A DNA stretch of 64,000 nt from Rhodobium gokarnense (GTDB lineage Bacteria > Pseudomonadota > Alphaproteobacteria > Rhizobiales > Rhodobiaceae): contig NZ_JAOQNS010000008.1 of the NCBI RefSeq assembly GCF_025961475.1, positions 1-64,000 on the forward strand, read 5' to 3'. Both the position numbers and the translations under genes were made by a program. Within the stretch, counting starts at the first letter, position 1. Every line of letters begins with the position of its first letter. Under the pieces are notes generated by a model. That model made no database searches, was not told the DNA's origin, and saw only the letters and a program-made list of their open reading frames with translations. Positions 16,854 through 25,939 of this stretch are shown one piece after another.

Positions 16854-17496
16854 AGAAGACTTTGGCACCGCCGGCGCGACGCCGGCCCACTTCGGTGCCC
16901 TCAAGCACTACGACCCGCCGCTCGGCCCCGGCGCCTTCGTGGCGGTCGTCGGCCCGTCCGGCTCGGGCAAGGACACCCTGATCTACCGCGCCCGCGACTG
17001 GTTTTCCGGCCGCGACGGGATCGTGTTCCCGCGCCGCATGGTGACGAGGCCGCCGGAGGACGTGAACGAAGACCACATCTCCATCACCGAGGCCGACTAC
17101 GGCCGGATCGTTGAGGAAAAGGACGCCGCGCTGACCTGGCGCGCCCACGGGCTCGGCTACATCGTGCCGAGCGACGTCGATGCGGCGATCAAGAGCGGCG
17201 CCATCGTCGTCGCCAATATCTCGCGCATGGCCGTCGCCGACGTCATCCGCAACTATTCGCGCGCCGTGGTCGTCCTGGTGACGGCGCCGCGCGAGGTGCT
17301 GGCGGAGCGGCTGAAGGCCCGCGGCCGCGAGACCCCGGAAGAGATCGCCAGCCGCCTCGACCGCGCCGACTACACCCTGCCGCCGGCGCCGCGCATGCTG
17401 ATGATCGACAATGTCGCAAGCCCAGCCAAGAGTTCCGCCAAGCTGATCAACCTGATCGAGCGGCTCCACCTCGAAGTCGAAACGATGCCGCTCTGA
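16834..17496 (+). CDS. phnN: ribose 1,5-bisphosphate phosphokinase PhnN
   Basis: A 220-residue P-loop kinase of the guanylate-kinase fold that makes PRPP from ribose 1,5-bisphosphate, the last step of the C-P lyase route. Walker A is GPSGSGKDT near residue 39, and the VTRPPEDVNEDH and LTWRAHGLGY segments are typical of PhnN. The N-terminus is about 25 residues longer than in many homologues. The ATG at 16834 lies inside the end of the HD gene; an alternative ATG at 16840 cannot be excluded. It is the last gene of the phn run. Confidence 0.93.
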   Translation: MKMRTDEEDFGTAGATPAHFGALKHYDPPLGPGAFVAVVGPSGSGKDTLIYRARDWFSGRDGIVFPRRMVTRPPEDVNEDHISITEADYGRIVEEKDAALTWRAHGLGYIVPSDVDAAIKSGAIVVANISRMAVADVIRNYSRAVVVLVTAPREVLAERLKARGRETPEEIASRLDRADYTLPPAPRMLMIDNVASPAKSSAKLINLIERLHLEVETMPL

Positions 17497-17551
17497 CTGC
17501 CGGCGCGGCATCGTCCCTCCCGATAAGCCTTTCCCGGAAGAACGTCCTCGA

Positions 17552-17571
17552 CCGGCCGCCCGCGCGGCCGG
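17552..17571 (+). terminator. stem-loop after phnN
   Basis: CCGGCCGC and GCGGCCGG (8-bp perfect arms) enclose a 4-nt CCGC loop, 55 bases after the phnN stop. There is no T-run, so intrinsic termination is uncertain, but it stands at the end of the operon. Confidence 0.4.
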
Positions 17572-17698
17572 ACGACGACGTTCGGCCTGCTTTCGTTGTG
17601 CCGCAAAAGGACGCTATGGCCCTGACAGGGACCGGCGAGGATTCCCCGCGCCGGCGAACCCGCTAAACTCGGGGCTGATTCGAAAAGGGGAGGGCGTC

Positions 17699-20600
17699 GT
17701 GCGCAAGTGGCTGATCGGTCTGGGGGTGGTGATCGCCGTCCTCGTCGTCATTGCCGTTGCGGTGCCGATGGCGGTGCCGAAGGCGACGGTGAAGGACCAG
17801 ATCATCGGCCAGATCGAATCCGCGACCGGCTGGCGGCTCAGGATCGACGGCGATATCTCGGTCTCGGCGCTGCCCTTCCTGAAGCTGGAGGCGACCGATG
17901 TCGGCCTCTCCGGCGCCGCCGGTGCCGACGGCATTGAATTCCTGACCGTGCGCGAGATCCGCTTCGGCCTGTCGCTGGTCTCGCTCATTGGCGGCGTCGT
18001 CGACGTCACCGGCATCACCCTCGTCCAGCCGAACGTCTTTCTGGAGGTCGACCCCTCCGGCCGCCAGAGCTGGGCGCCGCGCCGGGCGCTCGAGGAGATC
18101 GCCGGCGATGCCCCGGCGGAAACCGCGCCGGCGGACAACGGCGAAGCGGGCGGCGGCGAAGCGGGCGGCGGCGGCTTTTCCCTCGACCGCCTGCGCTTTG
18201 GCGCCATCGAGATCCGCGACGGCCTTGCCGTCTGGCACGACCGCCGCACCGGCGTGAAGCAGACGCTCGCCGAACTCAACGTCACCGCCAGCATGCCCTC
18301 CGTCAACGATGCGGCGACCCTTGAGGGCTCGCTCACCTGGAACGGCATTCCGGTGGAACTCGACCTGTCCGCCGGCAACCCCAAGGCGCTCGCCGAAGGC
18401 GGCGAGAGCGGCGTCACCGGCACCCTCGCCGCGGCCGATGCCAATCTGACAATCGACGGCAGCCTGGCGCTGGAACCGGCCCCGACCTTCAGGGGCCGCG
18501 TCGAGGCGGAGGCGGATGACCTTTCCGAGACCCTTGCAGCCTTCAAGGTCCCCGCCCCCGACATGCCGGCGCTCGGCGAATTCTCGCTCGCAACGGGCGT
18601 CGCCTACGGACCCGATGCGGCAAGCCTTTCCGATCTCACCGCCACGCTCGACGAGACGACGCTGACCGGATCGCTCGAAGCTGCGCTCGGCGGGCCACGC
18701 CCAACAATCTCCGGCGCCCTTGCCCTCGACCGCATCGACCTCGACCGCTTCAAGGCAAGCGGCGGCGGAAACGATACGAAAGGCGCGGGAGGAGGAGGCG
18801 ACACCGGCGCGATCGACCTGGCACCGCTCAATCAGGCCGATGCGGACCTCACCCTCAGGATCGGCTCGCTCACCGGCGGCGACGTCACGGTCGCCGACAT
18901 CGCCGGCAGCGTGAAGCTGGCAAATGGCAAGCTCGACCTCGACATCGCCCAGACCCGCCTCCTCGGCGGCACCGCGGCCCTCACCCTTGCCGCCGACGGC
19001 AGCGGCAAGGCGCCGGCCTTTGCCGGCACGCTCAAATCAGCCGGCCTTTCGGTGCCCGATCTGCTGCAGCTTGCCGGCCGCAACGACCCCGTCGACGGCA
19101 CGCTTGAGACCGACCTCGCCTTTGCCGCCAGGGGCAACACGGTGCCCGCGCTCACCGCCGGCCTTCAGCTTTCCGGCACCGCAGCGCTCCGCAGCGGCGC
19201 GGTCCGCGGCCTTGGCCTCGCCTCCGCCTTCGGCGGCGACAAGAGCGCCAACCGGATCGAGAACGCCGACATCGACGTCGCCATCGCCGGCCTCGGAAAA
19301 CCCGTCACCGCCACCGGCGCCCTTTCCTGGCGCGGCGACCGGTTCCGGCTCGATGCCACCGCCGACCCCGCAGCGCTCGCCTCCGGCGCGCCCAGTTCCG
19401 TGCGCTTCAATATCACCTCCAACCGCCTCGCGGTCGGCTTCAACGGCAAGGCGTCGACCTCCGGCAAGGCCGACGGCACGGTCACCATCGAGACCCAAAA
19501 CCTGCGCGATCTCGCCGGTTGGCTCGGCAATCCGCTGCCGCCGGGCAAGGGCCTGAAGACGTTCAGCTTCTCCGGCCGGCTCGGCTATGGCGGCGACACT
19601 GTCAGCTTCGACAAGGCAAAGATCGCGCTCGACGGCACCACCGGCAACGGCTCCGGAAAGCTCACCCTCGGCGGCGCGCGGCCGAAACTGACGGCAAAGC
19701 TGGCGCTCGCCACCCTGAAGCTCGACCCCTATCTCGCCGGCGACGGCAAGGGCGGCGGCGGGGGCGGCGGCGGGGGCGGCAACCGCGGCGGCGGCTGGAG
19801 CGACGAGCCCATCGACCTTTCCGGCCTCCAGGCGGCCGATGCCGACCTCGACCTCAGCGCCAAGGCGATCGAGTGGGACAAGCTCCGCATCAACGGCACC
19901 AAGATCGACGTCGTGCTTGATGCCGGCCGTCTCGAGGCCAAGCTGACCCGCATGCGGCTCTACCGCGGCACCGGCGAGGGGCGCCTCCTCCTCGACGGCT
20001 CCGGCAGCACCGCCGGCGTCGAAGCCTCCTTCAAGCTGAAGGACATGGCCGCCCGCCCGTTCCTCAACGATGCCGCCGATTTCGACCGCATCGAGGGCAC
20101 CGCCCATCTCGCCCTCGACCTGAAGACCAGCGGCCGCAGCCAGCGCGATTTCGTCAAAGCGCTCGCCGGCAAGGCCGATTTCGACTTCCGCGACGGTGCG
20201 ATCCGGGGCTTCGACGTCGCCAAGACGGTGAAGGCCCTCTCCGTCGACACCCTGCTCGGCTGGAAGGGCGGCGGCGGCGACAAGACCGCCTTCAGCGTGC
20301 TGAGGGCCGACTTTGACATCAAGAACGGCATCGCCAAGAGCACCGGCTTCCGGCTTGCCGGCCCGCTGGTCCGCGCCGGCGGCGGCGGCACCGTCGACAT
20401 GCCGAAGAAAACCCTCGACTGGAAAGTCGATGCCAAGGTCGTCGCCAGCCTCGAAGGCCAGAAGGCCCGGCAGCAGGGCAAGAAGGGAAAGAACGCCAAG
20501 GCCGACGGCGACAAGGAGCGCCTTGCCGGCCTCGGCGTGCCGATCATCATCAAGGGCCCGTGGGACAATCCGCGCATCTATCCGGACATCTCCGGCATCC

Positions 20601-20965
20601 TGAACGACCCCAAGGGCGCCTACGAGAAGCTGAAGGGCCTCGGCGGCGGGCTTTTCGAGGACGGTGGTGCGGCGGGTGCCGTCGATGCGCTGATCGGCGG
20701 CAAGGGCGGCGGCGAGGCCATCTCCGACCTCGTCGGCGGCGGCGAGAAGGGCAAGGCCGTCAACAAGGCGCTCGACGCCCTCGGTCTCGGCGGCGGCTCG
20801 AAAAACGCCAATAACGGCAAGGCCAAGAACCGTAAGGCAAACAACCGCAAGGCCCGGGGGCAAAAGAAAAACGCCGGCAACAAGGCCAAGAACAACAAGG
20901 CCAAGCGCAAGCGCGACGACGACCGCCCGCGAACCATCGAGGACGTCTTCGACCGGTTCAACTGA
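17699..20965 (+). CDS. AsmA family protein
   Basis: A large envelope protein of 1088 residues. An N-terminal transmembrane anchor (about residues 4-26) is followed by the AsmA N-terminal domain, long beta-strand repeats rich in Asp, Gly and Ala, and an AsmA C-terminal domain (about residues 790-950, with the LKTSGRSQRDFVKALAG region). The last 75 residues are a Lys/Asn/Arg-rich basic tail, likely disordered. AsmA-like proteins are thought to form periplasmic bridges moving phospholipids to the outer membrane. The GTG start at 17699 has a GGGGAGGG site 6 bases upstream. Glycine-rich linkers interrupt the protein near residues 140-160 and 680-700. It stands as a single-gene unit. Confidence 0.9.
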   Translation: MRKWLIGLGVVIAVLVVIAVAVPMAVPKATVKDQIIGQIESATGWRLRIDGDISVSALPFLKLEATDVGLSGAAGADGIEFLTVREIRFGLSLVSLIGGVVDVTGITLVQPNVFLEVDPSGRQSWAPRRALEEIAGDAPAETAPADNGEAGGGEAGGGGFSLDRLRFGAIEIRDGLAVWHDRRTGVKQTLAELNVTASMPSVNDAATLEGSLTWNGIPVELDLSAGNPKALAEGGESGVTGTLAAADANLTIDGSLALEPAPTFRGRVEAEADDLSETLAAFKVPAPDMPALGEFSLATGVAYGPDAASLSDLTATLDETTLTGSLEAALGGPRPTISGALALDRIDLDRFKASGGGNDTKGAGGGGDTGAIDLAPLNQADADLTLRIGSLTGGDVTVADIAGSVKLANGKLDLDIAQTRLLGGTAALTLAADGSGKAPAFAGTLKSAGLSVPDLLQLAGRNDPVDGTLETDLAFAARGNTVPALTAGLQLSGTAALRSGAVRGLGLASAFGGDKSANRIENADIDVAIAGLGKPVTATGALSWRGDRFRLDATADPAALASGAPSSVRFNITSNRLAVGFNGKASTSGKADGTVTIETQNLRDLAGWLGNPLPPGKGLKTFSFSGRLGYGGDTVSFDKAKIALDGTTGNGSGKLTLGGARPKLTAKLALATLKLDPYLAGDGKGGGGGGGGGGNRGGGWSDEPIDLSGLQAADADLDLSAKAIEWDKLRINGTKIDVVLDAGRLEAKLTRMRLYRGTGEGRLLLDGSGSTAGVEASFKLKDMAARPFLNDAADFDRIEGTAHLALDLKTSGRSQRDFVKALAGKADFDFRDGAIRGFDVAKTVKALSVDTLLGWKGGGGDKTAFSVLRADFDIKNGIAKSTGFRLAGPLVRAGGGGTVDMPKKTLDWKVDAKVVASLEGQKARQQGKKGKNAKADGDKERLAGLGVPIIIKGPWDNPRIYPDISGILNDPKGAYEKLKGLGGGLFEDGGAAGAVDALIGGKGGGEAISDLVGGGEKGKAVNKALDALGLGGGSKNANNGKAKNRKANNRKARGQKKNAGNKAKNNKAKRKRDDDRPRTIEDVFDRFN

Positions 20966-21146
20966 GATCGGCCGAAGGCCTCGCTCTCCGCCGCGCGATC
21001 CGGCGGCGCGCGTCTCCTCGCCGGCCGGCTTGCGGCCCCGCTCGACTTCTATCTTTCCAAGAAGTGGAACATTCACGAAAAATAAAGAGCCGCCGCATAA
21101 CTTATATCCGATCGTGTAATGCATTGCGGATGATGAGCGCTTGGCA

Positions 21147-23177
21147 ATGGCCTTCAAAGCCGTTTTCAGCAGGGCGAAAGAAGTCTTTAACCATTACTTC
21201 TGCGTCCCCCGGAACAATCCTGACCTGACCCTTGCACAGCATCGGTCGCTGTCGCGGCATATTCCGCTGTTCTACATCGTCCTTGTCGCCAACACGGCCG
21301 TGGTCGCGGTTACCCATCTCAACATCGCCCCGCCATTTCTGACGATCGTCGTTCCGGTCCTCCTCAGCGGTGTCGTGTTGACCAGGGTCTTTGCCTGGCT
21401 GTCGATGCGAAAGGCGGAGGTGACGGCCGACCAGGCGCTGCAGGCATTGCGGCGGACCAACCTGCTGACGATCCCGCTCGCCGGCTTCTTCACGGCCTGG
21501 GCACTGGTGCTGCACGGCTATGGCGATGCCTATCACCAGGGCCAGGTGACCTTCTTCGTGGCGATCACGGTCATCGCCTGTATCTTCTCGCTGATGCATC
21601 TGAGGTCGGCCGCGCTGTCCGTCGCCCTCGTCGTCAACGTGCCGCTTCTCGTCTTCATGGTGCTGACCGGCGAGCCGACCTTCATCGCCACGGCGATCAA
21701 CATCGCCATCGTCTCCGTCGCCATGCTGTCGGTGCTGCAGAGCAACTACAACGACTTCGCCCAGCTCACCGTGTCCCGCCAGGCGCTGCTGCTGCAGCAG
21801 CGCGAGCTGGAAAAGCGGACCGCCGCGGTGCAGCGGCTCTCAAATCGCAATCTCAGCCTTGCCCGGCTCGACAGCCTCACCGACCTCGGCAACCGGCGCA
21901 GCTTCTTTGAGCGCTTCGACCAGATCGTGGAGACCTGCGGCGGCGAGCGCTTCGCCATCGGCATCCTCGACCTCGACAGCTTCAAGCCGATCAACGACCT
22001 GCACGGCCATGCCGTCGGCGACCACGTGCTGGTCGAGGTCGGCACGCGGCTCCGGGAGTTCAGCCGCGACGGCGTCGAGATCTTCCGCCTCGGCGGCGAC
22101 GAATTCGGCTTCATCATGCGCAACACGCGCAAGGTCGACGCCATCGTCGCGTTCGGCGACCGCATCTGCGGGGCCGTCGCCAGGCCGATCGCCCTTCCGA
22201 CCGGCTATACCAGCATCTCCGCCTCGGTCGGCTGCGCCATCTACCCGCTGGCCGCCACCGACCCGCAACTGCTCTACGAGCGCGCCGACTACGCCCTTTA
22301 CGAGGCCAAGCGGAACAAGGGCTCGGGCGTCGTCGTCTTTTCCGGCGCCCAGGAACAGGCCCTGACCCGCAAGCACGCCATCGAGCGCGCCCTGGTGTCG
22401 TCCAACCTGGAAGACGAGATGTACACGGTCTTCCAGCCGATCGTGGAACTGCGCGGCCGCCGCATCGTCGGCTTCGAGGCGCTCGGCCGCTGGGCCAATC
22501 CGCAGCTCGGCGAGATCAGCCCGATGAGCTTCATCCCGCTGGCGGAGCGCACCGGCCAGATCAGCGCCATTTCCCGGATCCTGTTGCGCAAATCCCTGAC
22601 CGCCCTGAAGGACTGGCCGGAAGACGTCTATGTCTCGGTCAACCTGTCGGCCCACGACATCGCCAATTCGGAGAGCATCCTGCGCCTTCTCGGCATCATC
22701 AACGAAAGCGGCGCCGACCCGGAACGGATCGATTTCGAGATCACCGAAACGGCGATCGTGCAGGATTTCGAGCAGGCCAAGACCGCCCTCAACATGCTGC
22801 GCAATCTCGGCGCCAACGTCGCGCTGGACGATTTCGGCACCGGCTATTCCAGCCTCAGCTACATCCACCGCCTGCCGTTCAACAAGATCAAGGTCGACCG
22901 CAGCTTCGTCGCCGAGATCGAAAGCTCCGGCAGCAGCTTCAAGATCGTCAAGTCGCTCCTGATGCTGTGCAATGACATGGGCCTGAAGGCCATCGCCGAG
23001 GGCGTGGAGACGGCCGACCAGCTCCGGGTGCTGCGCCAGCTCGGCTGCAACAAGGTCCAGGGCTACTATTTCTCTAGGCCGATGCCGGCCGGCGATGTGC
23101 TGCCGTTCCTCGACAGCTTCGATGCCCATGAGGCGATCGAGGCCGCCAATCCGGAACTCAAGCGGCAGTCGGCCTGA
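21147..23177 (+). CDS. membrane-anchored diguanylate cyclase/phosphodiesterase (GGDEF-EAL)
   Basis: A 676-residue bifunctional c-di-GMP protein. An N-terminal region with five or six hydrophobic helices (about residues 38-200) is followed by a short coiled coil, a GGDEF domain with intact GGDEF at 316-320, and an EAL domain with intact EAL at 444-446 plus the downstream DDFGTGYSS loop and the KVDRSFV and EGVET segments. Both activities could therefore be real. No periplasmic sensor domain is evident, so the membrane part may itself be the sensor. The ATG at 21147 was preferred over a TTG at 21141. It converges on ecm with a gap of only 15 bases. Confidence 0.93.
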   Translation: MAFKAVFSRAKEVFNHYFCVPRNNPDLTLAQHRSLSRHIPLFYIVLVANTAVVAVTHLNIAPPFLTIVVPVLLSGVVLTRVFAWLSMRKAEVTADQALQALRRTNLLTIPLAGFFTAWALVLHGYGDAYHQGQVTFFVAITVIACIFSLMHLRSAALSVALVVNVPLLVFMVLTGEPTFIATAINIAIVSVAMLSVLQSNYNDFAQLTVSRQALLLQQRELEKRTAAVQRLSNRNLSLARLDSLTDLGNRRSFFERFDQIVETCGGERFAIGILDLDSFKPINDLHGHAVGDHVLVEVGTRLREFSRDGVEIFRLGGDEFGFIMRNTRKVDAIVAFGDRICGAVARPIALPTGYTSISASVGCAIYPLAATDPQLLYERADYALYEAKRNKGSGVVVFSGAQEQALTRKHAIERALVSSNLEDEMYTVFQPIVELRGRRIVGFEALGRWANPQLGEISPMSFIPLAERTGQISAISRILLRKSLTALKDWPEDVYVSVNLSAHDIANSESILRLLGIINESGADPERIDFEITETAIVQDFEQAKTALNMLRNLGANVALDDFGTGYSSLSYIHRLPFNKIKVDRSFVAEIESSGSSFKIVKSLLMLCNDMGLKAIAEGVETADQLRVLRQLGCNKVQGYYFSRPMPAGDVLPFLDSFDAHEAIEAANPELKRQSA

Positions 23178-23192
23178 CCACCGCCCGAAACC

Positions 23193-25178
23193 TCACGCCG
23201 CCCGCTCGGTCTCCCCGTCGACGATCCGCACCACGTCGGCCATGATGTCGGTGAGCTGGAAGTCCTTCGGCGTATAGACGTTGGCAACCCCCATCGCCTT
23301 CAGGGACGCGGCGTCCTCTGGCGGAATGATGCCGCCGACCACGACCGGCACGTCGTCGAGGCCGTTCTTGCGCATCCGCTCCATGACGTCGCGCACCAGA
23401 GCGAGATGCGAGCCGGAGAGGATCGACAGACCGACCACGTGGACGCTTTCCTCAAGCGCCGCATTGACGATCTCCGCCGGGGTCAGCCGGATGCCCTCAT
23501 AGACTACTTCCATGCCGCAGTCGCGGGCCCGGACCGCGATCTGTTCGGCACCGTTGGAATGGCCGTCGAGGCCCGGCTTGCCGACCAGGAACTTCAGCCG
23601 CCGGCCGAGCTTGTCGGAAACCGCGTCGACCGCCTTGCGCACATCGGCAAGATTGGCGCCGTCGCTGCGCGCGCCCTGGCCGACGCCGGTCGGCGCCCGG
23701 TATTCGCCGAACACCTCACGCAGGGTTTCGCCCCATTCGCCGGTGGTGACCCCGACCTTGGCGCAGGCGATGGACGCCTCCATGACGTTGCGGCCTTCCC
23801 GCGCCGCCGACGCCAGTTCGGCGAGCGCCTCCACCACCTTGTCGGTGTCGCGCTCCCGGCGCCAGGATTCCAACCGTGCGACCGCGTCGCGCTCGACCGC
23901 CTCGGCGACCGTCAGCACCGAGCCTTCGCCGGTGGTCAGCGGCGAGGGCTCCGTTTCCGTCCACTTGTTGACGCCGACAACGATGGAGTCCCCGGCCTCG
24001 ATGGCCGCGAGCCGCGCGGTGTTCGATTCCACGAGCTGGCGCTTCATGTAGCTGGTCTCGATGGCCGCGACCGCGCCGCCCATCTGGTCGATGCGCTCCA
24101 GCTCGGCCCGCGCCTCCTCCTTCAAGGATTCGACCCGCGCCTCGATCTCCCGGCTGCCGTCGAAGATGTCGGCATATTCCAGAAGGTCGGTCTCATAGGC
24201 CATGATCTGCTGCATCCTCAGCGACCATTGCTGGTCCCAGGGCCGCGGCAGGCCGAGCGCCTCGTTCCAGGCCGGAAGCTGCACGGCGCGCGCCCGCGCC
24301 TTCTTCGACAGCACGACGGCGAGCATTTCCACGAGGATGCGGTAGACGTTGTTTTCCGGCTGCTGCTCGGTAAGGCCGAGCGAGTTGACCTGGACGCCGT
24401 AGCGGAAGCGCCGGTATTTCTCGTCCTCAATGCCGTAGCGCTCGCGGCAGATCTCGTCCCACAGATCGACGAACGCCCGCATCTTGCACATCTCGGTGAT
24501 GAACCGCATGCCGGCATTGACGAAGAACGAGATACGCCCGACGGCCTTGGGGAAATCCTCTTCCGGAATGGCGCCCGTCGCCTTCACCGTGTCCAGCACC
24601 GCGATCGCGGTCGACAGCGCAAAGGCGAGCTCCTGCACCGGCGTCGCCCCGGCCTCCTGCAGGTGGTAGGAGCAGACGTTCATCGGGTTCCATTTCGGCA
24701 TTTCCCGATAGGTCCAGGCGATCACGTCCGTCGTCACCCGCATGGAGGGTTGCGGCGGGAACACGTAGGTGCCGCGGGAGAGATACTCCTTGACGATGTC
24801 GTTCTGGGTGGTGCCGGCAAGAAGGCTGCGGTCGGCGCCCTGCTCGTCGGCGACCGCCGCATAGAGCGCCAGCAGCCACGGCGCCGTCGCATTGATCGTC
24901 ATGGAGGTGTTCATGCGCTCCAGCGGAATATCCTGGAACAGGGTCCGCATGTCGCCGAGATGGGCGACCGGCACGCCGACCTTGCCGACCTCGCCCCTGG
25001 CCAGCGCATGGTCCGGGTCGTAGCCGGTCTGCGTCGGCAGGTCGAAGGCGATGGACAGGCCCGTCTGACCCTTCGCCAGGTTGCTCCGGTAGAGCCTGTT
25101 GGAATCCTCGGCCGTGGAATGGCCTGCATAGGTCCTAAAAATCCAGGGCCGGTCACGTTCGCCGGTTGCCTCACTCAT
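23193..25178 (-). CDS. ecm: ethylmalonyl-CoA mutase (methylmalonyl-CoA mutase family, MeaA-like)
   Basis: A 661-residue adenosylcobalamin-dependent mutase that converts ethylmalonyl-CoA to methylsuccinyl-CoA in the ethylmalonyl-CoA pathway. The N-terminal substrate barrel (residues 1 to about 500, with the GLSIAFDLPTQTGYDPDH segment) is followed by the B12-binding domain with the DxHxxG motif at D538, H540 and G543. The call as ethylmalonyl- rather than methylmalonyl-CoA mutase rests on single-chain length, MeaA-like sequence and the crotonyl-CoA carboxylase/reductase gene nearby. The ATG at 25178 is preferred over a GTG at 25187. I see no cobalamin riboswitch upstream. Confidence 0.92.
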   Translation of the reverse strand: MSEATGERDRPWIFRTYAGHSTAEDSNRLYRSNLAKGQTGLSIAFDLPTQTGYDPDHALARGEVGKVGVPVAHLGDMRTLFQDIPLERMNTSMTINATAPWLLALYAAVADEQGADRSLLAGTTQNDIVKEYLSRGTYVFPPQPSMRVTTDVIAWTYREMPKWNPMNVCSYHLQEAGATPVQELAFALSTAIAVLDTVKATGAIPEEDFPKAVGRISFFVNAGMRFITEMCKMRAFVDLWDEICRERYGIEDEKYRRFRYGVQVNSLGLTEQQPENNVYRILVEMLAVVLSKKARARAVQLPAWNEALGLPRPWDQQWSLRMQQIMAYETDLLEYADIFDGSREIEARVESLKEEARAELERIDQMGGAVAAIETSYMKRQLVESNTARLAAIEAGDSIVVGVNKWTETEPSPLTTGEGSVLTVAEAVERDAVARLESWRRERDTDKVVEALAELASAAREGRNVMEASIACAKVGVTTGEWGETLREVFGEYRAPTGVGQGARSDGANLADVRKAVDAVSDKLGRRLKFLVGKPGLDGHSNGAEQIAVRARDCGMEVVYEGIRLTPAEIVNAALEESVHVVGLSILSGSHLALVRDVMERMRKNGLDDVPVVVGGIIPPEDAASLKAMGVANVYTPKDFQLTDIMADVVRIVDGETERAA

Positions 25179-25331
25179 CGCGTCCACCCGTCTTGGTCTT
25201 TGGTGCTTGTTCTTTGGTGTTTTTCGGTCAAAGGCCCGTCAAACACGGATCATAGAGGGATAGAGCGTGCAGTGCAGCACGTCATTTGACAATTTGTCGG
25301 AGAACAGCGAAGGCCGGATCGGGCGCGGCAG

Positions 25332-25640
25332 TCAGGACCGGATGACGCGGCGCAGGACCAGCGGCAGGAGGATCATCGCCAGCGCGCCGGCGCTCGCCGT
25401 ACCGATCCACAGCGGGATGGACTCCGCGTTGATCCGGATCGGCAGCCAGTGCCGGACGATCGCCTTGTCGAGCAGGAAGATCGCCGCCGACGCCCCGGCA
25501 AACGCCAGCACCGCATTGCCGATCATGCCGAAGCCGAGGCCGCCCAGAATGCTGTCGGTAATCCAGCCGATCGCCACGGATGCGACGAACAACAGGATGA
25601 CGAGGGTGATGTAGTCGCCGGACGAAAAGCTGTCGAGCAC
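25332..25640 (-). CDS. small integral membrane protein
   Basis: A 102-residue protein with three hydrophobic helices (about residues 9-25, 33-58 and 76-95). The ITDSILGGLGFGMIGNAVLAFAGA stretch, here at residues 26-49, recalls the glycine-rich second helix of GlsB/YeaQ/YmgE (transglycosylase-associated) proteins, but the match is loose. The start is a GTG at 25640 without a strong ribosome site. It lies between ecm and ccr, on the ecm strand, 153 bases upstream of ecm. A role in the ethylmalonyl-CoA pathway is not implied by the sequence. Confidence 0.68.
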   Translation of the reverse strand: MLDSFSSGDYITLVILLFVASVAIGWITDSILGGLGFGMIGNAVLAFAGASAAIFLLDKAIVRHWLPIRINAESIPLWIGTASAGALAMILLPLVLRRVIRS

Positions 25641-25939
25641 GGGGGCGCTGCGCCTTCAACGCGGGGTTCGGACACCCGCAGATGCTGACAGCAAGACTTT
25701 AAGAAAGTGCCAAAACGGACAGCCGGCGGCAAAGCCGCCCATTGGAGAATAGTCAAATTGAAAAGCCGGAACGCCGCGGGAATGATGGCCGCAACCGGCC
25801 GCGCCGCCGGCACTCCGGAAGGCTTTCCGGCGGCTGCGACGCGCGGTTGCAAAGAAGAGCGCTTGAAACGCGCCGGCCACGCGATATGCTGCGTTGCACA
25901 ACCCGGGCCGGCAACAAGAACAACCAGGGGAGACGACCC

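Noticed and set aside
19037-21157. 706-codon minus-strand open frame
   Set aside because: It is antisense to the AsmA-like gene, made of Gly/Ala/Asp/Glu-rich shadow sequence without domains.
25179-25331. Cobalamin riboswitch ahead of ecm
   Set aside because: Looked for because the enzyme needs B12, but the interval is too short and no B12-box-like sequence is visible.
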